A stretch of 63,233 bases of DNA from Marinobacter excellens HL-55 (GCA_001314845.1 LJZQ01000024.1:1-63233), one strand, 5' to 3'; positions 45,840 through 58,088 are shown, numbered from the stretch's first letter. Made by a program: numbers and translations. Notes: a model not told the origin generated them from the sequence alone.

Positions 45840-47005
45840 TATTTACCCCCTGCGGCTTTAACGACTTGCTCTGCGGCATCCGCCAGACTGGTGGCGGCGA
45901 TGATGTTCAGGCCACTGTCAGCCAGTACCTTGATACCCAGTTCGGCATTATTGCCTTCCAGGCGAACCACCACAGGAACCTTGACGCCCACTTCCTTAAC
46001 CGCACCGATAATGCCCTCTGCGATCATGTCGCAGCGAACGATACCACCGAAGATGTTGACCAGAACGGCTTGCACGTTGTCGTCAGACAGAATGATCTTG
46101 AACGCTTCGGAAACGCGTTCTTTGGTAGCACCGCCGCCAACGTCCAGGAAGTTTGCAGGACGACCGCCAGACAACTTGATGATGTCCATGGTACCCATGG
46201 CCAGACCAGCGCCGTTAACCATGCAACCGATATTGCCTTCCAGGGCTACGTAGTTCAGTTCCCACTTGGCCGCTTCGGCTTCACGGGAATCTTCCTGGGA
46301 AGGATCGTGCATTTCATGAATTTTCTTCTGACGGTACAGTGCGTTGCCGTCTACGCCGAGTTTGGCGTCCAGGCAATGCAGGTCGCCTGCCGGAGTGATA
46401 ACCAGCGGGTTGATTTCAACCAGTGCCAGGTCGCAATCTTCGAACAGTTTGGCAAGACCCATGAAGATCTTGGTGAACTGACCGATTTGCTTGCCTTCCA
46501 GGCCCAGTTTGAAAGCCAGTTCACGACCCTGGTATGGCTGAGCGCCAACCAGCGGATCTACTTCGGCTTTCAGAATTTTCTCAGGCGTTTCTTCAGCAAC
46601 CTTCTCAATTTCCACGCCGCCTTCGGTAGACGCCATGAACACGATACGACGGGTACCGCGGTCAACTACCGCGCCCAGGTAAAGTTCCTGATCAATGTCG
46701 GTGAGGGATTCAACCAGAATCTTGCTGACCGGCTGGCCATGTTCATCGGTCTGGTAGGTAACCAGCTTCTGACCCAGCCACTTTTCGGCAAACTCACGGA
46801 TCTCTTCTTTGCTCTTGACCAGCTTTACACCGCCAGCCTTACCGCGACCACCCGCGTGAACCTGTGCCTTGACAACCCATGCGTCACCACCGATCTCACC
46901 GGCCGCATCGACTGCTTCTTTCGGAGTATCGCAGGCAATGCCCTTGGATACCGGCAGGCCGTATTCAGCAAACAGCTGCTTGCCCTGATATTCGTGCAAA
47001 TTCAT
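45839..47005 (-). CDS. sucC: SucC, succinyl-CoA synthetase beta subunit
   Basis: This 388-residue ATP-grasp subunit binds nucleotide and succinate. It begins [18 protein letters not shown], the family start, and includes [18 protein letters not shown] and [20 protein letters not shown] longer frame from 47125 adds 40 residues that are not conserved, so the ATG at 47005 is chosen. The gene lies downstream of lpd, with a GC-rich hairpin in the 196-bp space between them. Confidence 0.97.
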   Translation of the reverse strand: MNLHEYQGKQLFAEYGLPVSKGIACDTPKEAVDAAGEIGGDAWVVKAQVHAGGRGKAGGVKLVKSKEEIREFAEKWLGQKLVTYQTDEHGQPVSKILVESLTDIDQELYLGAVVDRGTRRIVFMASTEGGVEIEKVAEETPEKILKAEVDPLVGAQPYQGRELAFKLGLEGKQIGQFTKIFMGLAKLFEDCDLALVEINPLVITPAGDLHCLDAKLGVDGNALYRQKKIHEMHDPSQEDSREAEAAKWELNYVALEGNIGCMVNGAGLAMGTMDIIKLSGGRPANFLDVGGGATKERVSEAFKIILSDDNVQAVLVNIFGGIVRCDMIAEGIIGAVKEVGVKVPVVVRLEGNNAELGIKVLADSGLNIIAATSLADAAEQVVKAAGGK

Positions 47006-47162
47006 AGTTAGTGTCCCGTCATTTGATGGAGGATAACCACGTACGGAAAAGAACCCGCAGGCGCGCCGCCTTTGGCACACCTTTAGCGAATTCGTTCTGG
47101 CGGGCAAGGGATCGCCTTTACCCACCGGTTACGCACCCGGAAACCTGCCGTTTTGATGGCAG

Positions 47163-47186
47163 CGGGGCGCCCTCATTGGCGCCCCG
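47163..47186. other. Stable hairpin between lpd and sucC
   Basis: The arms CGGGGCGCC and GGCGCCCCG form a perfect 9-bp GC-rich stem with a 6-nt loop. It has no T-run in either direction, so it is not a classical terminator. It might protect or define mRNA ends between the lpd and sucCD parts of the operon. Confidence 0.6.
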
Positions 47187-47201
47187 ACTTCCGGTATTGC
47201 G

Positions 47202-48647
<1,446 letters not shown>

Positions 48648-48679
48648 CTATCCCGTTTTCCGATTCGTTAAGTGTCAGT

Positions 48680-49897
48680 TCACACGTCCAGCAGAATACG
48701 CGCCGGGTCTTCCAGCATTTCCTTAATGGCCACCAGGAACTGCACAGCTTCTTTGCCATCGACCATGCGGTGATCGTAAGACAGCGCCAGATACATCATT
48801 GGCAGGATTTCAACCTTGCCGTTAACCGCCATCGGGCGCTCCTGGATCTTATGCATACCCAGAATTGCCGTTTGTGGCGGGTTCAGGATCGGCGTCGAGA
48901 TCAGTGAGCCGAAGATGCCACCGTTGGTGATAGTAAAGGTACCACCGGTCATGTCTTCAATGCCGAGCTTGCCGTCTTTGGCCTTGGTGCCGTACTCGAC
49001 GATTTTCTTTTCGATGTCGGCCAGACCAAGTGCGTCGACGTCACGAACAACCGGTACAACCAGGCCACGATCAGTGGAAACGGCAACACCGATATCCTGA
49101 TAACCGTGATACACCATGTCGCTGCCATCGATAGACGCGTTGACTGCAGGGAAACGCTTGAGCGCTTCGGTTGCCGCCTTGGTAAAGAAGGACATGAAGC
49201 CCAGCTTGATGCCATGACGCTTAACGAAGCTGTCCTGGTACTGCTTGCGCAGTTCCATGATCGGCGCCATATTGACTTCGTTGAAGGTCGTAAGCATGGC
49301 TGCGGTCTGCTGAGCTTCCACCAGACGCTTGGCAATACTGGCCCGCAGGCGGGTCATCGGCACACGTTTTTCAGGACGCTCGCCCGGCGCCATGTTGACC
49401 TCGGGCATAGCGGCTGGCTTGGCCGCTGCAGGCGCGGCTGATTTACCGGAGGCGACGTGGTTCTGAACGTCTTCTTTGGTAACGCGACCGTCTTTCCCGG
49501 TGCCCTTCACGGCGGCCGGATCAACATTATTTTCCTCGGCCAGCTTACGGGCAGCCGGACTCAGAATAGCGTCTCCGGAGGCCGCAGTGGCAGCTTCTTC
49601 TTTCGGTGCCTCAGCCTTGGCTTCCGGCTTGCTTTCTGCAGGCTTGGACTCGCCCGCAGCGCCTTCCTTGAATCTGCCGATCACTTCGCCGCTTTCGCAG
49701 GTATCACCTTCGCCCTTGAGAATTTCCTCAATGACGCCGTCAGCCGGTGCGACAACTTCCAGTACGACCTTGTCAGTCTCGATGTCGACAATCAGCTCGT
49801 CACGGGAGCAGGCTTCTCCTGGCTGCTTGTGCCAGGTCGCGACGGTGCCTTCGGCAACCGACTCAGGGAAAACTGGGGCTTTAATCTCTGTTGACAT
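48680..49897 (-). CDS. sucB: SucB, dihydrolipoyl succinyltransferase (E2)
   Basis: This 405-residue core enzyme of 2-oxoglutarate dehydrogenase has an N-terminal lipoyl domain (lipoyl Lys in [14 protein letters not shown], about residue 43) and an Ala/Glu/Lys-rich linker. A peripheral subunit-binding domain ([19 protein letters not shown]) and the C-terminal acyltransferase domain follow, with the catalytic His in [14 protein letters not shown]. It lies 25 bp after sucA. Confidence 0.97.
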   Translation of the reverse strand: MSTEIKAPVFPESVAEGTVATWHKQPGEACSRDELIVDIETDKVVLEVVAPADGVIEEILKGEGDTCESGEVIGRFKEGAAGESKPAESKPEAKAEAPKEEAATAASGDAILSPAARKLAEENNVDPAAVKGTGKDGRVTKEDVQNHVASGKSAAPAAAKPAAMPEVNMAPGERPEKRVPMTRLRASIAKRLVEAQQTAAMLTTFNEVNMAPIMELRKQYQDSFVKRHGIKLGFMSFFTKAATEALKRFPAVNASIDGSDMVYHGYQDIGVAVSTDRGLVVPVVRDVDALGLADIEKKIVEYGTKAKDGKLGIEDMTGGTFTITNGGIFGSLISTPILNPPQTAILGMHKIQERPMAVNGKVEILPMMYLALSYDHRMVDGKEAVQFLVAIKEMLEDPARILLDV

Positions 49898-49922
49898 TAC
49901 GGATCCTTAGTTCGGTAGCTCG

Positions 49923-52760
49923 TCAGATTTCGAACGCGTCGTTAACCAGTTTCTTTTGCTCTTCAATGTGAACAGACATGTGTCCACAGGCTGGAGCAGC
50001 AGAAGCCTCACGACCGGCATACTGAAGGTAGAGTTTCGGGTTCAGGCGTTGCAGTGCATTGCGCATATGATGCTGACTGCAATACCAGGCGCCCTGGTTC
50101 ATGGGTTCTTCCTGACACCAGACCACGTGCTTGAGCTTGGGATACTGACTCAGAAGTTCATCCAGATCGTCACCCGGGAACGGGTAAAGCTGCTCAATAC
50201 GCACCAGAGCGACATCATCACGTTCGTCGGCTTTCTTCTTCTCAAGCAGATCGAAATAGACCTTGCCACTGCACATAACCAGGCGTGTCACTTTCTTGGG
50301 ATCAGACAGCTCCTTTTCTGGCAATACCGTCTGGAAGGTACCGGACGTCAGATCGTCAAGATCGGAGATCGCTTCTTTGTGGCGCAACAGGCTCTTCGGC
50401 GTGATGGCGACAAGCGGCTTACGCAATGGGCGCTTAACCTGGCGACGCAGCATGTGGAACACCTGCGAGGGCGTAGTCGGCACACAAACCTGAATGTTGT
50501 GCTCTGCGCTCAACTGCAGGAAACGCTCCATGCGCGCGGAGCTGTGCTCCGGCCCCTGCCCTTCATAGCCATGGGGCAACAACAAGGTCAGGCCACACAG
50601 GCGACCCCACTTGTGCTCGCCACTGGTCAGGAACTGATCAATAACCACCTGCGCACCGTTGGCGAAATCACCAAACTGCGCTTCCCAGACAATCAGTGCA
50701 TCGGGCTTGGTCGTGGAATAGCCGTATTCGAACGCCATGACCGCTTCCTCAGAAAGGAACGAGTCGTAGATATCGAACTTCGGTTGGTCTGCCGACAGCT
50801 CTTGCAGAGAGACGTGCGTTGCACCGTCTTTCTGGTTGTGCAGCACTGCATGACGATGAGAGAAGGTACCGCGGCCAACATCCTGACCAACCAGGCGAAT
50901 CGGGTGACCTTCGTTGAGCAGCGTGGCATACGCCATCATCTCACCATAACCCCAGTTAAGGGCCAGCGCGCCAGCAGTCATCTTCTCGCGATCGTTCACG
51001 ATTTTGGAAACCTGACGCTGAACACTGAAGCCTTCCGGTACCTCTGTCAGCTTTTTACCGAGTTTCTGAATCGTTTTGGGTGCCACACTAGTCTTGCACT
51101 TGGCGGTCCACTCATGGCCAAGGTAAGGCGCCCAATCCACGTACAGCTCTTTGTTCGGCTCCTTAACCAGAGATTTGACCACGTGATCGCCTTTATCCAG
51201 CGCATCGCGGTAATCCATCTCCATTTGCTTGGCTTCGTCTTCGGTGATCACGCCGGCTTCAATCAGCTGCTCGGCATAAATGGCACGAGTCGTCTTGAGC
51301 TTGCGAATCTTTTCGTACATCAACGGCTGCGTTGCTGCCGGCTCATCGGCCTCGTTATGGCCACGACGGCGATAGCAAACCAGATCGATAACCACGTCCC
51401 GCTTGAATTCGTTGCGGTAATCCATGGCCATCTGAGTGACGAACATGACCGCTTCCGGATCATCGGCGTTAACGTGCAGAATCGGCGCCTGAACCATTTT
51501 CGCCACATCCGTACAGTATTCTGTCGAGCGGGCATCTTCCTGCTTACTGGTGGTGAAGCCCACCTGGTTGTTGATTACAATGTGAACGGTACCACCCACA
51601 CCAAAGCCCCGGGTCTGGGACATCTGGAAGGTTTCCATTACCACACCCTGACCTGCAAACGCTGCGTCGCCGTGCATAACGATCGGCAACACCTTGCTGC
51701 CATCGGTATCGCCACGACGATCTTGCCGGGCACGAACCGAACCAACCACCACCGGAGAGACAATTTCGAGGTGTGACGGGTTGAACGCCATGGCCAAGTG
51801 AACTTCGCCACCGGAGGTCATCACGTTAGACGAAAAACCCTGGTGGTATTTGACGTCACCGGAGCCGGAATCCGCGAGCTTTTTGCCTTCGAATTCATCG
51901 AACAGCTCTTTCGGGTTCTTACCAAGCGTGTTGATCAGAACGTTCAGGCGGCCACGGTGAGCCATTCCCAAAACAATCTCTTTGGTGCCGTAAGAACCAG
52001 CGCGCTGAATCAGCTCGTCCAGGCATGGAATCAGGCTTTCGCCGCCCTCCAGTCCGAACCGCTTGACGCCCGGATAACGGGAACCCAGGTATTTCTCAAG
52101 ACCTTCTGCCGCAGTCAGGCGTTCCAGAAGGTGCTTGCGAGTCTCTGCCTCATACTCAGGCCGGGACCTCACTGGTTCCATACGCTGCTGGAACCAGCGT
52201 TTGATGCGGGTATCAACCACATGCATATATTCGGCGCCAATGCTCTGGCAATAGGTTTGGCGCAGACCCTGAACGATATCGCCAAGTTTCATGACCTCGG
52301 AACCAAAATTCAGAGAACCGGTCTGAAACTCCAGATCAAAATCCGAGTCGCCCAGTTCGTGAAAGGACGGATCAAGATCTTCAACAGCTTCACGCTGCCA
52401 GACACCCAGAGGGTCGAGCGTTGATTCCTGATGACCGCGAAAACGGTAGGCGTTAATCAGCTGGAGAACACGAATCTGCTTTTTGTCAGCATCGGTGGTA
52501 GCACTGGCAGGCACGCCGCCATTGGCCAGAAAACGCTGATTACGGGAAATGTGTTCAAACTGTTCGCGGATGGTCGAGTGCACAACGTCACGACCGTGAT
52601 GACCATCTACGCTGGGGAGTTTATCGAAATAACTCCGCCACTCTTCAGGGATTGCGTTGGGGTCTGTCAGGTAGGTTTCAAAAAGCTGTTCAACATAGGC
52701 CAGATTGCCACCTTGCAGGTGGGAAGTCTGCCATAACTGCTCCATGATGCTTTCGTGCAT
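49923..52760 (-). CDS. sucA: SucA, 2-oxoglutarate dehydrogenase (E1)
   Basis: This 945-residue thiamine-diphosphate enzyme decarboxylates 2-oxoglutarate and transfers the succinyl group to SucB. The N-terminus has LAYVEQLFETYLTDPNAIPEEWR, the E1 family start. The ThDP-binding part includes GMAHRGRLNVLINTLGK and GDAAFAGQGVVMETF. Its cofactor links the TCA block to the thiamine uptake operon at 3.7-7 kb. It is 318 bp downstream of sdhB, separated by three stem-loops. Confidence 0.97.
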   Translation of the reverse strand: MHESIMEQLWQTSHLQGGNLAYVEQLFETYLTDPNAIPEEWRSYFDKLPSVDGHHGRDVVHSTIREQFEHISRNQRFLANGGVPASATTDADKKQIRVLQLINAYRFRGHQESTLDPLGVWQREAVEDLDPSFHELGDSDFDLEFQTGSLNFGSEVMKLGDIVQGLRQTYCQSIGAEYMHVVDTRIKRWFQQRMEPVRSRPEYEAETRKHLLERLTAAEGLEKYLGSRYPGVKRFGLEGGESLIPCLDELIQRAGSYGTKEIVLGMAHRGRLNVLINTLGKNPKELFDEFEGKKLADSGSGDVKYHQGFSSNVMTSGGEVHLAMAFNPSHLEIVSPVVVGSVRARQDRRGDTDGSKVLPIVMHGDAAFAGQGVVMETFQMSQTRGFGVGGTVHIVINNQVGFTTSKQEDARSTEYCTDVAKMVQAPILHVNADDPEAVMFVTQMAMDYRNEFKRDVVIDLVCYRRRGHNEADEPAATQPLMYEKIRKLKTTRAIYAEQLIEAGVITEDEAKQMEMDYRDALDKGDHVVKSLVKEPNKELYVDWAPYLGHEWTAKCKTSVAPKTIQKLGKKLTEVPEGFSVQRQVSKIVNDREKMTAGALALNWGYGEMMAYATLLNEGHPIRLVGQDVGRGTFSHRHAVLHNQKDGATHVSLQELSADQPKFDIYDSFLSEEAVMAFEYGYSTTKPDALIVWEAQFGDFANGAQVVIDQFLTSGEHKWGRLCGLTLLLPHGYEGQGPEHSSARMERFLQLSAEHNIQVCVPTTPSQVFHMLRRQVKRPLRKPLVAITPKSLLRHKEAISDLDDLTSGTFQTVLPEKELSDPKKVTRLVMCSGKVYFDLLEKKKADERDDVALVRIEQLYPFPGDDLDELLSQYPKLKHVVWCQEEPMNQGAWYCSQHHMRNALQRLNPKLYLQYAGREASAAPACGHMSVHIEEQKKLVNDAFEI

Positions 52761-53078
52761 TTTGAATAGCTCACCTTGGGCTGGTGCGGGGGAGCGAGTA
52801 TGGTGGTCCAGGGGTAAATCTCAGTCAATACGGGATATTACGGCATGACTTTCGGCCACCACACCCTGCAAGGATGTTTTCCGTCCCCAGTGATTTTTTT
52901 ATACTCAGCGACACTGTCTGGCCTCCTGGGTAAGGCGACCAGACAACGCGCATAAGTTTGCACCCCATTTAGACTTTTGCCTATAAGCCTTTGGTTGAAG
53001 GCCCCGCATAAGCGAGGCCTTCAGGGATACAAACTGGTGTCGAAACACCAGTATAGCTGGTTCTCGACAAATTGCAGG
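52761..53078 (-). other. sdhB-sucA intergenic region with three stem-loops
   Basis: No gene is supported here. Three hairpins stand in a row on the minus-strand transcript. At 53033-53052 ACTGGTGT-TTCG-ACACCAGT is a perfect 8-bp stem with a TTCG loop. At 52996-53023 the stem TGAAGGCC/GGCCTTCA is extended by more pairs. At 52916-52944 GTCTGG pairs with CCAGAC. The middle one is followed only by TTCAACC and not by a long T-run. The region may contain an attenuator, an RNA processing site or a promoter for sucA; no promoter could be assigned. Confidence 0.55.
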
Positions 53079-53789
53079 TCAGGTTGCTCTTTGCAGCAGC
53101 AGATTCCGAATGTGGCCAATTGCCTTAGTTGGATTCAGACCCTTCGGGCAAACACTCACACAGTTCATGATTCCACGGCAGCGGAACACGCTGAACGGGT
53201 CATCAAGATTGGACAGACGCTCTGCCTGGGCGGTATCACGGCTATCCGCCAGGAAGCGATAGGCCTGAAGCAGGCCAGACGGACCAATGAATTTGTCCGG
53301 GTTCCACCAGAAAGACGGACAAGCCGTTGAGCAGCAGGCACAGAGAATGCACTCATACAGGCCGTCCAGCTTTTCCCGGTCTTCCGGAGTCTGCAGTCGC
53401 TCAATGGCCGGCGCAGGGGTATCGTTGACCAGATACGGCATGACCTTCTCGTACTGCTTGTAAAACAGGCTCATGTCGACAACCAGGTCACGAATAACCG
53501 GCAATCCGGGCAGCGGGCGCAAAACCAACTTGTCCTTTTTGACCACCTGGGACATCGGCGTGATACACGCCAAGCCGTTGGTACCGTTCATGTTCATGCC
53601 ATCAGAGCCACAAACACCCTCGCGACAAGAACGACGGTAGGCCATTGACGGATCGCGTTCCTTGATGAGATTCAGCACATCAAGGACCATCAGGTCCTTT
53701 CCTTCCGGAATCTCGACTTCTACGTCCTGCATATAGGGCGCGTTGTCAGTCTCCGGATTATAACGATAAAGGCTTACTAACATTTTCAC
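53079..53789 (-). CDS. sdhB: SdhB, succinate dehydrogenase iron-sulfur subunit
   Basis: This 236-residue subunit relays electrons from SdhA to quinone through three iron-sulfur centres. The 2Fe-2S ligands are in RSCREGVCGSDGMNMNGTNG, and the 4Fe-4S/3Fe-4S ligands are in CILCACCSTACPSFWW and CRGIMNCVSVCPKGLNP. It lies 7 bp downstream of sdhA and is the last sdh gene before the structured gap and sucA. Confidence 0.97.
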   Translation of the reverse strand: MKMLVSLYRYNPETDNAPYMQDVEVEIPEGKDLMVLDVLNLIKERDPSMAYRRSCREGVCGSDGMNMNGTNGLACITPMSQVVKKDKLVLRPLPGLPVIRDLVVDMSLFYKQYEKVMPYLVNDTPAPAIERLQTPEDREKLDGLYECILCACCSTACPSFWWNPDKFIGPSGLLQAYRFLADSRDTAQAERLSNLDDPFSVFRCRGIMNCVSVCPKGLNPTKAIGHIRNLLLQRAT

Positions 53790-53796
53790 GTCCCCC

Positions 53797-55569
53797 TTAG
53801 TAAGTCCGAACCTTCGGCTGGAAGGTGTCTACGGTCTTCGGCGCAAAGTTTACATCACGCTTGCCAACACGCTTGTCCAGCGGAAAGTACATGGAGTGCT
53901 TCAGCCAGTTCTCATCATCACGCTCGGTGAAATCGTTACGAGCATGAGCGCCCCGACTCTCTTTGCGCTCGTATGCCGAGATCGCAGTCGCCAATGCCAC
54001 TTCAAACAGGTTGTCGAGCTCGAGCGCTTCAATACGCGCCGTATTAAAGGCGCTGCTGGTATCTGAAAGCTTGGTGTTACGAGCACGTTCGCCGATCGCT
54101 TCGAGCTTCTTGAGGCCTTCTTCCATGCTCTTGCCGTCGCGGAATACACCGAAGTAAAGCTGCATGCAGTTCTGAAGATCCTTACGGACCGCGGCCACAC
54201 TTTCGCCCTCGGAGGCATTATTCAGACGATCAAGACGAGCCATTGCACGCTTGATGTCTTCCTCGCTGGCACCGTCTACTTCAAAGCCGCCTCGTAGCTG
54301 TTCTTCAATATGCAGGCCTGCAGCGCGACCAAAGACAACCAGATCCAGAAGCGAGTTACCGCCCAGACGGTTAGCACCGTGCACAGACACACACGCAGCC
54401 TCACCACAGGCGAACAGACCCGGAATCGGCTTATCGTTACCATTTTCGTCCTGAGTAAGTGCCTGACCACCCACGTTGGTGGGGATACCTCCCATCATGT
54501 AGTGACAGGTTGGCACGACAGGTACTGGTTCTTTTACCGGGTCAACATGAGCAAAGGTACGTGAGAGCTCACAGATGCCAGGCAAACGCAGATTCAGGGT
54601 CTCTTCACCCAGATGATCCAGCTTCAAAAGAACGTGATCCTTTTCAGGACCACAACCGCGGCCTTCCAGAATCTCAATCACCATAGCTCGCGCCACAACA
54701 TCACGGCCGGCCAGGTCTTTGGCGTTCGGAGCATAACGCTCCATGAAGCGCTCGCCTTCCGCGTTGATCAGGTAACCACCCTCACCGCGGCAACCCTCAG
54801 TTACCAGAGTGCCCGCACCATGGATACCGGTTGGGTGGAACTGCCACATTTCCATATCCTGCATCGGGAAACCCGCACGCAGTGCCATACCAATGCCATC
54901 GCCAGTGTTGATCAGAGCGTTGGTAGTGGAAGCGTAGATCCGACCCGCACCACCGGTAGCCAAAACAGTTGCTTTCGACTTGATATAAGCCACTTCGCCG
55001 GTTTCGATCTCGATAGCAACAACACCAACCACTTCGTTCTTGCTGTTCTTGACCAGATCGACCGCGTACCACTCGTTCAGGAAGGTAGTGCCACCCTTAA
55101 GGTTTGCCTGGTACAGCGTGTGCAGAAGCGCATGACCCGTACGGTCAGCAGCAGCACAGGTACGGGCAGCCTGAGTCGGGTTATCAGGACCCTTGGACTG
55201 ACCACCGAACGGGCGCTGATAGATACGACCCTGCTCAGTCCGTGAAAACGGAAGTCCCATATGCTCAAGCTCAAACACGGCCTGAGGGCCCACTGAACAC
55301 ATGTACTCAACCGCGTCTTGATCGGCAATGTAGTCAGACCCTTTTACGGTGTCGTACATGTGCCAGCGCCAATCGTCGTTGGGGTCAGCACTTGCGATGG
55401 CGCAGGTGATGCCGCCCTGAGCAGATACAGTGTGCGAACGCGTCGGGAACACTTTCGTGATACACGCAGTGTTGACGCCGGATTCGGTCAACTGCAGGGC
55501 AGCCCGCATACCGGCGCCGCCGCCACCGATAACAATCGCGTCATAAGACATGGTCTTGATATTAGCCAT
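53797..55569 (-). CDS. sdhA: SdhA, succinate dehydrogenase flavoprotein subunit
   Basis: This 590-residue catalytic subunit oxidises succinate to fumarate. It has the FAD motif [14 protein letters not shown], the His that binds FAD covalently in [11 protein letters not shown], and the substrate region [20 protein letters not shown]. The C-terminus ends with [14 protein letters not shown]. It lies 3 bp after sdhD. Confidence 0.97.
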   Translation of the reverse strand: MANIKTMSYDAIVIGGGGAGMRAALQLTESGVNTACITKVFPTRSHTVSAQGGITCAIASADPNDDWRWHMYDTVKGSDYIADQDAVEYMCSVGPQAVFELEHMGLPFSRTEQGRIYQRPFGGQSKGPDNPTQAARTCAAADRTGHALLHTLYQANLKGGTTFLNEWYAVDLVKNSKNEVVGVVAIEIETGEVAYIKSKATVLATGGAGRIYASTTNALINTGDGIGMALRAGFPMQDMEMWQFHPTGIHGAGTLVTEGCRGEGGYLINAEGERFMERYAPNAKDLAGRDVVARAMVIEILEGRGCGPEKDHVLLKLDHLGEETLNLRLPGICELSRTFAHVDPVKEPVPVVPTCHYMMGGIPTNVGGQALTQDENGNDKPIPGLFACGEAACVSVHGANRLGGNSLLDLVVFGRAAGLHIEEQLRGGFEVDGASEEDIKRAMARLDRLNNASEGESVAAVRKDLQNCMQLYFGVFRDGKSMEEGLKKLEAIGERARNTKLSDTSSAFNTARIEALELDNLFEVALATAISAYERKESRGAHARNDFTERDDENWLKHSMYFPLDKRVGKRDVNFAPKTVDTFQPKVRTY

Positions 55570-55572
55570 CTA

Positions 55573-55917
55573 TTAAAGCCCCCAAAGAATCTGAATGCCC
55601 CAAATCACATACACGAACATGGTCAAACCACACAGCGCCTGAACCAGGAAGCGCGGCGCCATCGCCTTGATATAGTCGGTAGTGACTGTCCAGAGCCCAA
55701 CCCAAGCGTGAGCACCGATGGACAGGAGCGCCAGAAGAGTAAAAATACGGAACCAGGTTTGCGAGAACAGCGCCGTCCAGGTTTCGTAGTTAACATCACT
55801 GAACACCATGAAACCCAACAGGAACAAGGTGTATAAAGCCAGTACGTAGGCGGTGACACGCTGGATCAACCAGTCAAAAACGCCACTGCGGCCGAGGTTA
55901 GTTACGCTGCTTACCAT
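55573..55917 (-). CDS. sdhD: SdhD, succinate dehydrogenase membrane anchor
   Basis: This 114-residue protein with three membrane segments is the small anchor of succinate dehydrogenase and helps form the heme and quinone site. It has DWLIQRVTAYVLALYTLFLL near the start and the heme-ligand-type His in ALLSIGAHAWVGLWTVTTDY. Its start overlaps sdhC by 7 bp. Confidence 0.92.
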   Translation of the reverse strand: MVSSVTNLGRSGVFDWLIQRVTAYVLALYTLFLLGFMVFSDVNYETWTALFSQTWFRIFTLLALLSIGAHAWVGLWTVTTDYIKAMAPRFLVQALCGLTMFVYVIWGIQILWGL

Positions 55918-56285
55918 ACCCAGACTCCAGCCAGAATAATGAGAACAATGGAAACCACAACAGTGATCTTCGAGGCAAGAAGACCGCTTTCGAGCTCTTC
56001 AGCAATACCCATATCCATGAGCAGGTGTTTGATGCCCGCAACCAGGTGGTACAGCAGAGCAGACAGGATGCCCCAAATAATCAGCTTGGCAAGGAAGCTG
56101 TCCAGCAGTTCACTCACCCGGGCATAACCATCTTCTCCAGACAGGGAGAGATCCAGACCGTACAACAGGAAGGCAACACCTACAAAAATGATGATGCCGC
56201 TGATGCGATGCAGGATCGATGTGATGGCAGGCAGCGGGAAATGGAACTTGCCGAGATCGAGATTTACTGGTCGTTTGCTATTCAC
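55911..56285 (-). CDS. sdhC: SdhC, succinate dehydrogenase cytochrome b556 subunit
   Basis: This 124-residue protein has three membrane segments. It begins MNSKRPVNLDLGKFHFPLPAITSILHRISGI, with the SILHRISG motif of the family, and carries the heme-ligating His in LYHLVAGIKHLLMDMG. It is the first gene of the sdhCDAB-suc operon, divergent from gltA across a 476-bp region. Confidence 0.94.
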   Translation of the reverse strand: MNSKRPVNLDLGKFHFPLPAITSILHRISGIIIFVGVAFLLYGLDLSLSGEDGYARVSELLDSFLAKLIIWGILSALLYHLVAGIKHLLMDMGIAEELESGLLASKITVVVSIVLIILAGVWVW

Positions 56286-56646
56286 AGCGCTCTCACACTC
56301 TCTCTTGGTTCCGCGGGACCGAAAAACGGTGGCGGATGGTTGGTATGTTATGATCGGGGAATCGATACGTTACCGATAACCGATTGGCTCAGGAGGGCGG
56401 ATGACAACCTGATAGCTTGCTATGCTAGAGCTCGCATTGAGGCGCATCCCCGATTCCGGGCTACGGATTATAAGGAGACGCCCCGGCAATTACAAACTTG
56501 CAACAACCACCGAGCCCTTGAGAATCGCAGCCCCACACCCTCTATAAGGCGTATTGACAAATTTTGTTTTGCCGGTTGGGCGCCGTGATTCGGGATATCC
56601 CTGATTTACAGCGAAGGTTAAATTCTGCGTTTTCACCCCAAGCGCA

Positions 56647-56674
56647 TTGACAAAAAAAGCTAACGCCCTATATT
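56647..56674 (+). promoter_or_regulatory. Sigma-70 promoter of gltA
   Basis: TTGACA (56647-56652) and TATATT (56669-56674) are 16 bp apart. The predicted start near 56681 leaves a leader of about 80 nt before gltA. The -35 box is perfect. Confidence 0.75.
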
Positions 56675-56729
56675 TTGCCGCCAGTTTTGCGATAATACGC
56701 GCTTTCTCGCGCATCTAATCATGCAGACA

Positions 56730-56742
56730 AGCTGTCACAGCT
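56730..56742. promoter_or_regulatory. 13-bp palindrome in the gltA leader
   Basis: AGCTGT-C-ACAGCT is a perfect inverted repeat lying in the gltA 5' leader, 10 bp before AGGAG. It may be an operator or a small RNA hairpin near the ribosome site. No known regulator consensus is claimed. Confidence 0.4.
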
Positions 56743-56761
56743 AATCAAACAGGAGAGCACC

Positions 56762-58036
56762 ATGACCGACAGGAAAGCCACGCTCTCGGTGGGAGATAAG
56801 TCCATTGAGCTTCCGATGTATTCCGGCACCGTCGGCCCTGACGTTATTGACGTACGCGGCCTGGTTCAGGAAGGCATTTTCACCTATGATCCAGGCTTCG
56901 TATCCACTGCAGCCTGCGAATCGGCCATCACCTACATTGATGGCGCGCAAGGTATCCTGCTTCACCGTGGTTACCCGATTGATCAACTGGCCGAGCAATC
57001 CGACTTTCTCGAAGTTTGCTACCTTCTCCTGAATGGTGAGCTGCCGAGCGCCGAAGAAAACAAGCGCTTCCACGACACCATCAAAAACCACACCATGCTG
57101 CATGACCAGATGCGCAACTTCTTCAACGGCTTCCGCCGTGATGCCCACCCGATGGCCATCATGTGCGGCGTTGTGGGCGCGCTCTCTGCGTTTTATCACG
57201 ACCAGATGGACGTCACCGATCCAAAGCAGCGTGAAGTCACCGCACACCGTCTGATCGCGAAAATGCCCACGATTGCGGCCTGGTGCTACAAGTATTCCGT
57301 TGGCCAGCCGTTCATGTACCCGCGCAATGACCTGTCCTACGCAGAAAACTTCCTGCACATGATGTTTGGCAATCCTTGCGAGGAATATAAGCCGAACCCG
57401 GTGCTGGCCAACGCCATGGACAAGATCTTCATTCTGCACGCCGATCATGAACAGAATGCTTCGACCTCCACAGTTCGACTGGCTGGCTCAACCGGTGCGA
57501 ACCCATACGCGTGTATCGCCTCTGGGATTGCTGCATTGTGGGGACCGGCTCACGGCGGCGCCAACGAAGCCGTTCTGGATATGCTGGCTGAAATCGGCGA
57601 CGTAGAGAACATCGACACCTTCATCGAGAAAGCCAAAGACAAGAATGATCCGTTCCGTCTGATGGGCTTTGGCCACCGGGTTTATAAAAACTTTGACCCG
57701 CGCGCCAAGGTGATGAGCGAAACCGCTCACCAGGTACTGAGTGAGCTCGGCCTGGAAAACGATCCTTTGCTGAAAATCGCCCAGCGCCTGGAACAGATCG
57801 CCCTAGAAGACGAATACTTCGTGCAGCGCCAGCTGTACCCGAACGTCGACTTCTATTCCGGCATCATCCTGAAGGCCATTGGTATCCCGACTTCCATGTT
57901 TACCGTGATCTTCGCGATGTCACGCACCATCGGCTGGTTCTCTCACTGGAACGAAATGGTCAGCGGCAACTACCGCATTGGCCGTCCGCGCCAGCTGTAT
58001 ACCGGCTCGCCGAAGCGCGATTACCCGAAAAACTGA
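56762..58036 (+). CDS. gltA: GltA, citrate synthase
   Basis: This 424-residue type II citrate synthase condenses oxaloacetate with acetyl-CoA. It has the conserved catalytic region with [15 protein letters not shown] (near residue 225) and [14 protein letters not shown] (near residue 305), and ends in the SPKRDYPKN tail. The gene has AGGAGAG 6 bp upstream, its own promoter and a strong terminator, and is divergent from sdhCDAB. Confidence 0.97.
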   Translation: MTDRKATLSVGDKSIELPMYSGTVGPDVIDVRGLVQEGIFTYDPGFVSTAACESAITYIDGAQGILLHRGYPIDQLAEQSDFLEVCYLLLNGELPSAEENKRFHDTIKNHTMLHDQMRNFFNGFRRDAHPMAIMCGVVGALSAFYHDQMDVTDPKQREVTAHRLIAKMPTIAAWCYKYSVGQPFMYPRNDLSYAENFLHMMFGNPCEEYKPNPVLANAMDKIFILHADHEQNASTSTVRLAGSTGANPYACIASGIAALWGPAHGGANEAVLDMLAEIGDVENIDTFIEKAKDKNDPFRLMGFGHRVYKNFDPRAKVMSETAHQVLSELGLENDPLLKIAQRLEQIALEDEYFVQRQLYPNVDFYSGIILKAIGIPTSMFTVIFAMSRTIGWFSHWNEMVSGNYRIGRPRQLYTGSPKRDYPKN

Positions 58037-58058
58037 GTGGCCCGTTACGCTCAGAACC

Positions 58059-58088
58059 AAAAAAGCCGCTGATCTCAGCGGCTTTTTT
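58059..58088. terminator. Terminator of gltA
   Basis: The stem AAGCCGCTGA/TCAGCGGCTT has a tiny loop and is followed by six T on the plus strand, 30 bp after the gltA stop. An A-run on the other side makes it work in both directions. Confidence 0.9.

Larger units (their letters stand above)
56286..56761. other. Divergent control region between sdhC and gltA
   Basis: No gene is supported in these 476 bp. They hold the gltA promoter at 56647-56674. The 10-bp palindrome GGGATATCCC lies at 56592-56601, and the 13-bp AGCTGTCACAGCT palindrome lies just before the gltA ribosome site. TTGACA at 56554-56559 has no matching -10 box. I could not assign the sdhC promoter. The region is the expected place for coordinated control of the TCA genes. 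Confidence 0.5.

Noticed and set aside
45866..47011. A 381-residue open frame on the plus strand opposite sucC
   Set aside because: It lies fully antisense to a clear sucC and its composition follows the reverse codons of that gene; no family motif is visible.
49956..51776. A 606-residue open frame on the plus strand opposite sucA
   Set aside because: Antisense shadow of a highly conserved enzyme gene with strong codon bias; no recognisable domain or ribosome site.
56554..56559. TTGACA in the gltA upstream region as a second promoter
   Set aside because: No acceptable -10 hexamer 15-19 bp downstream.
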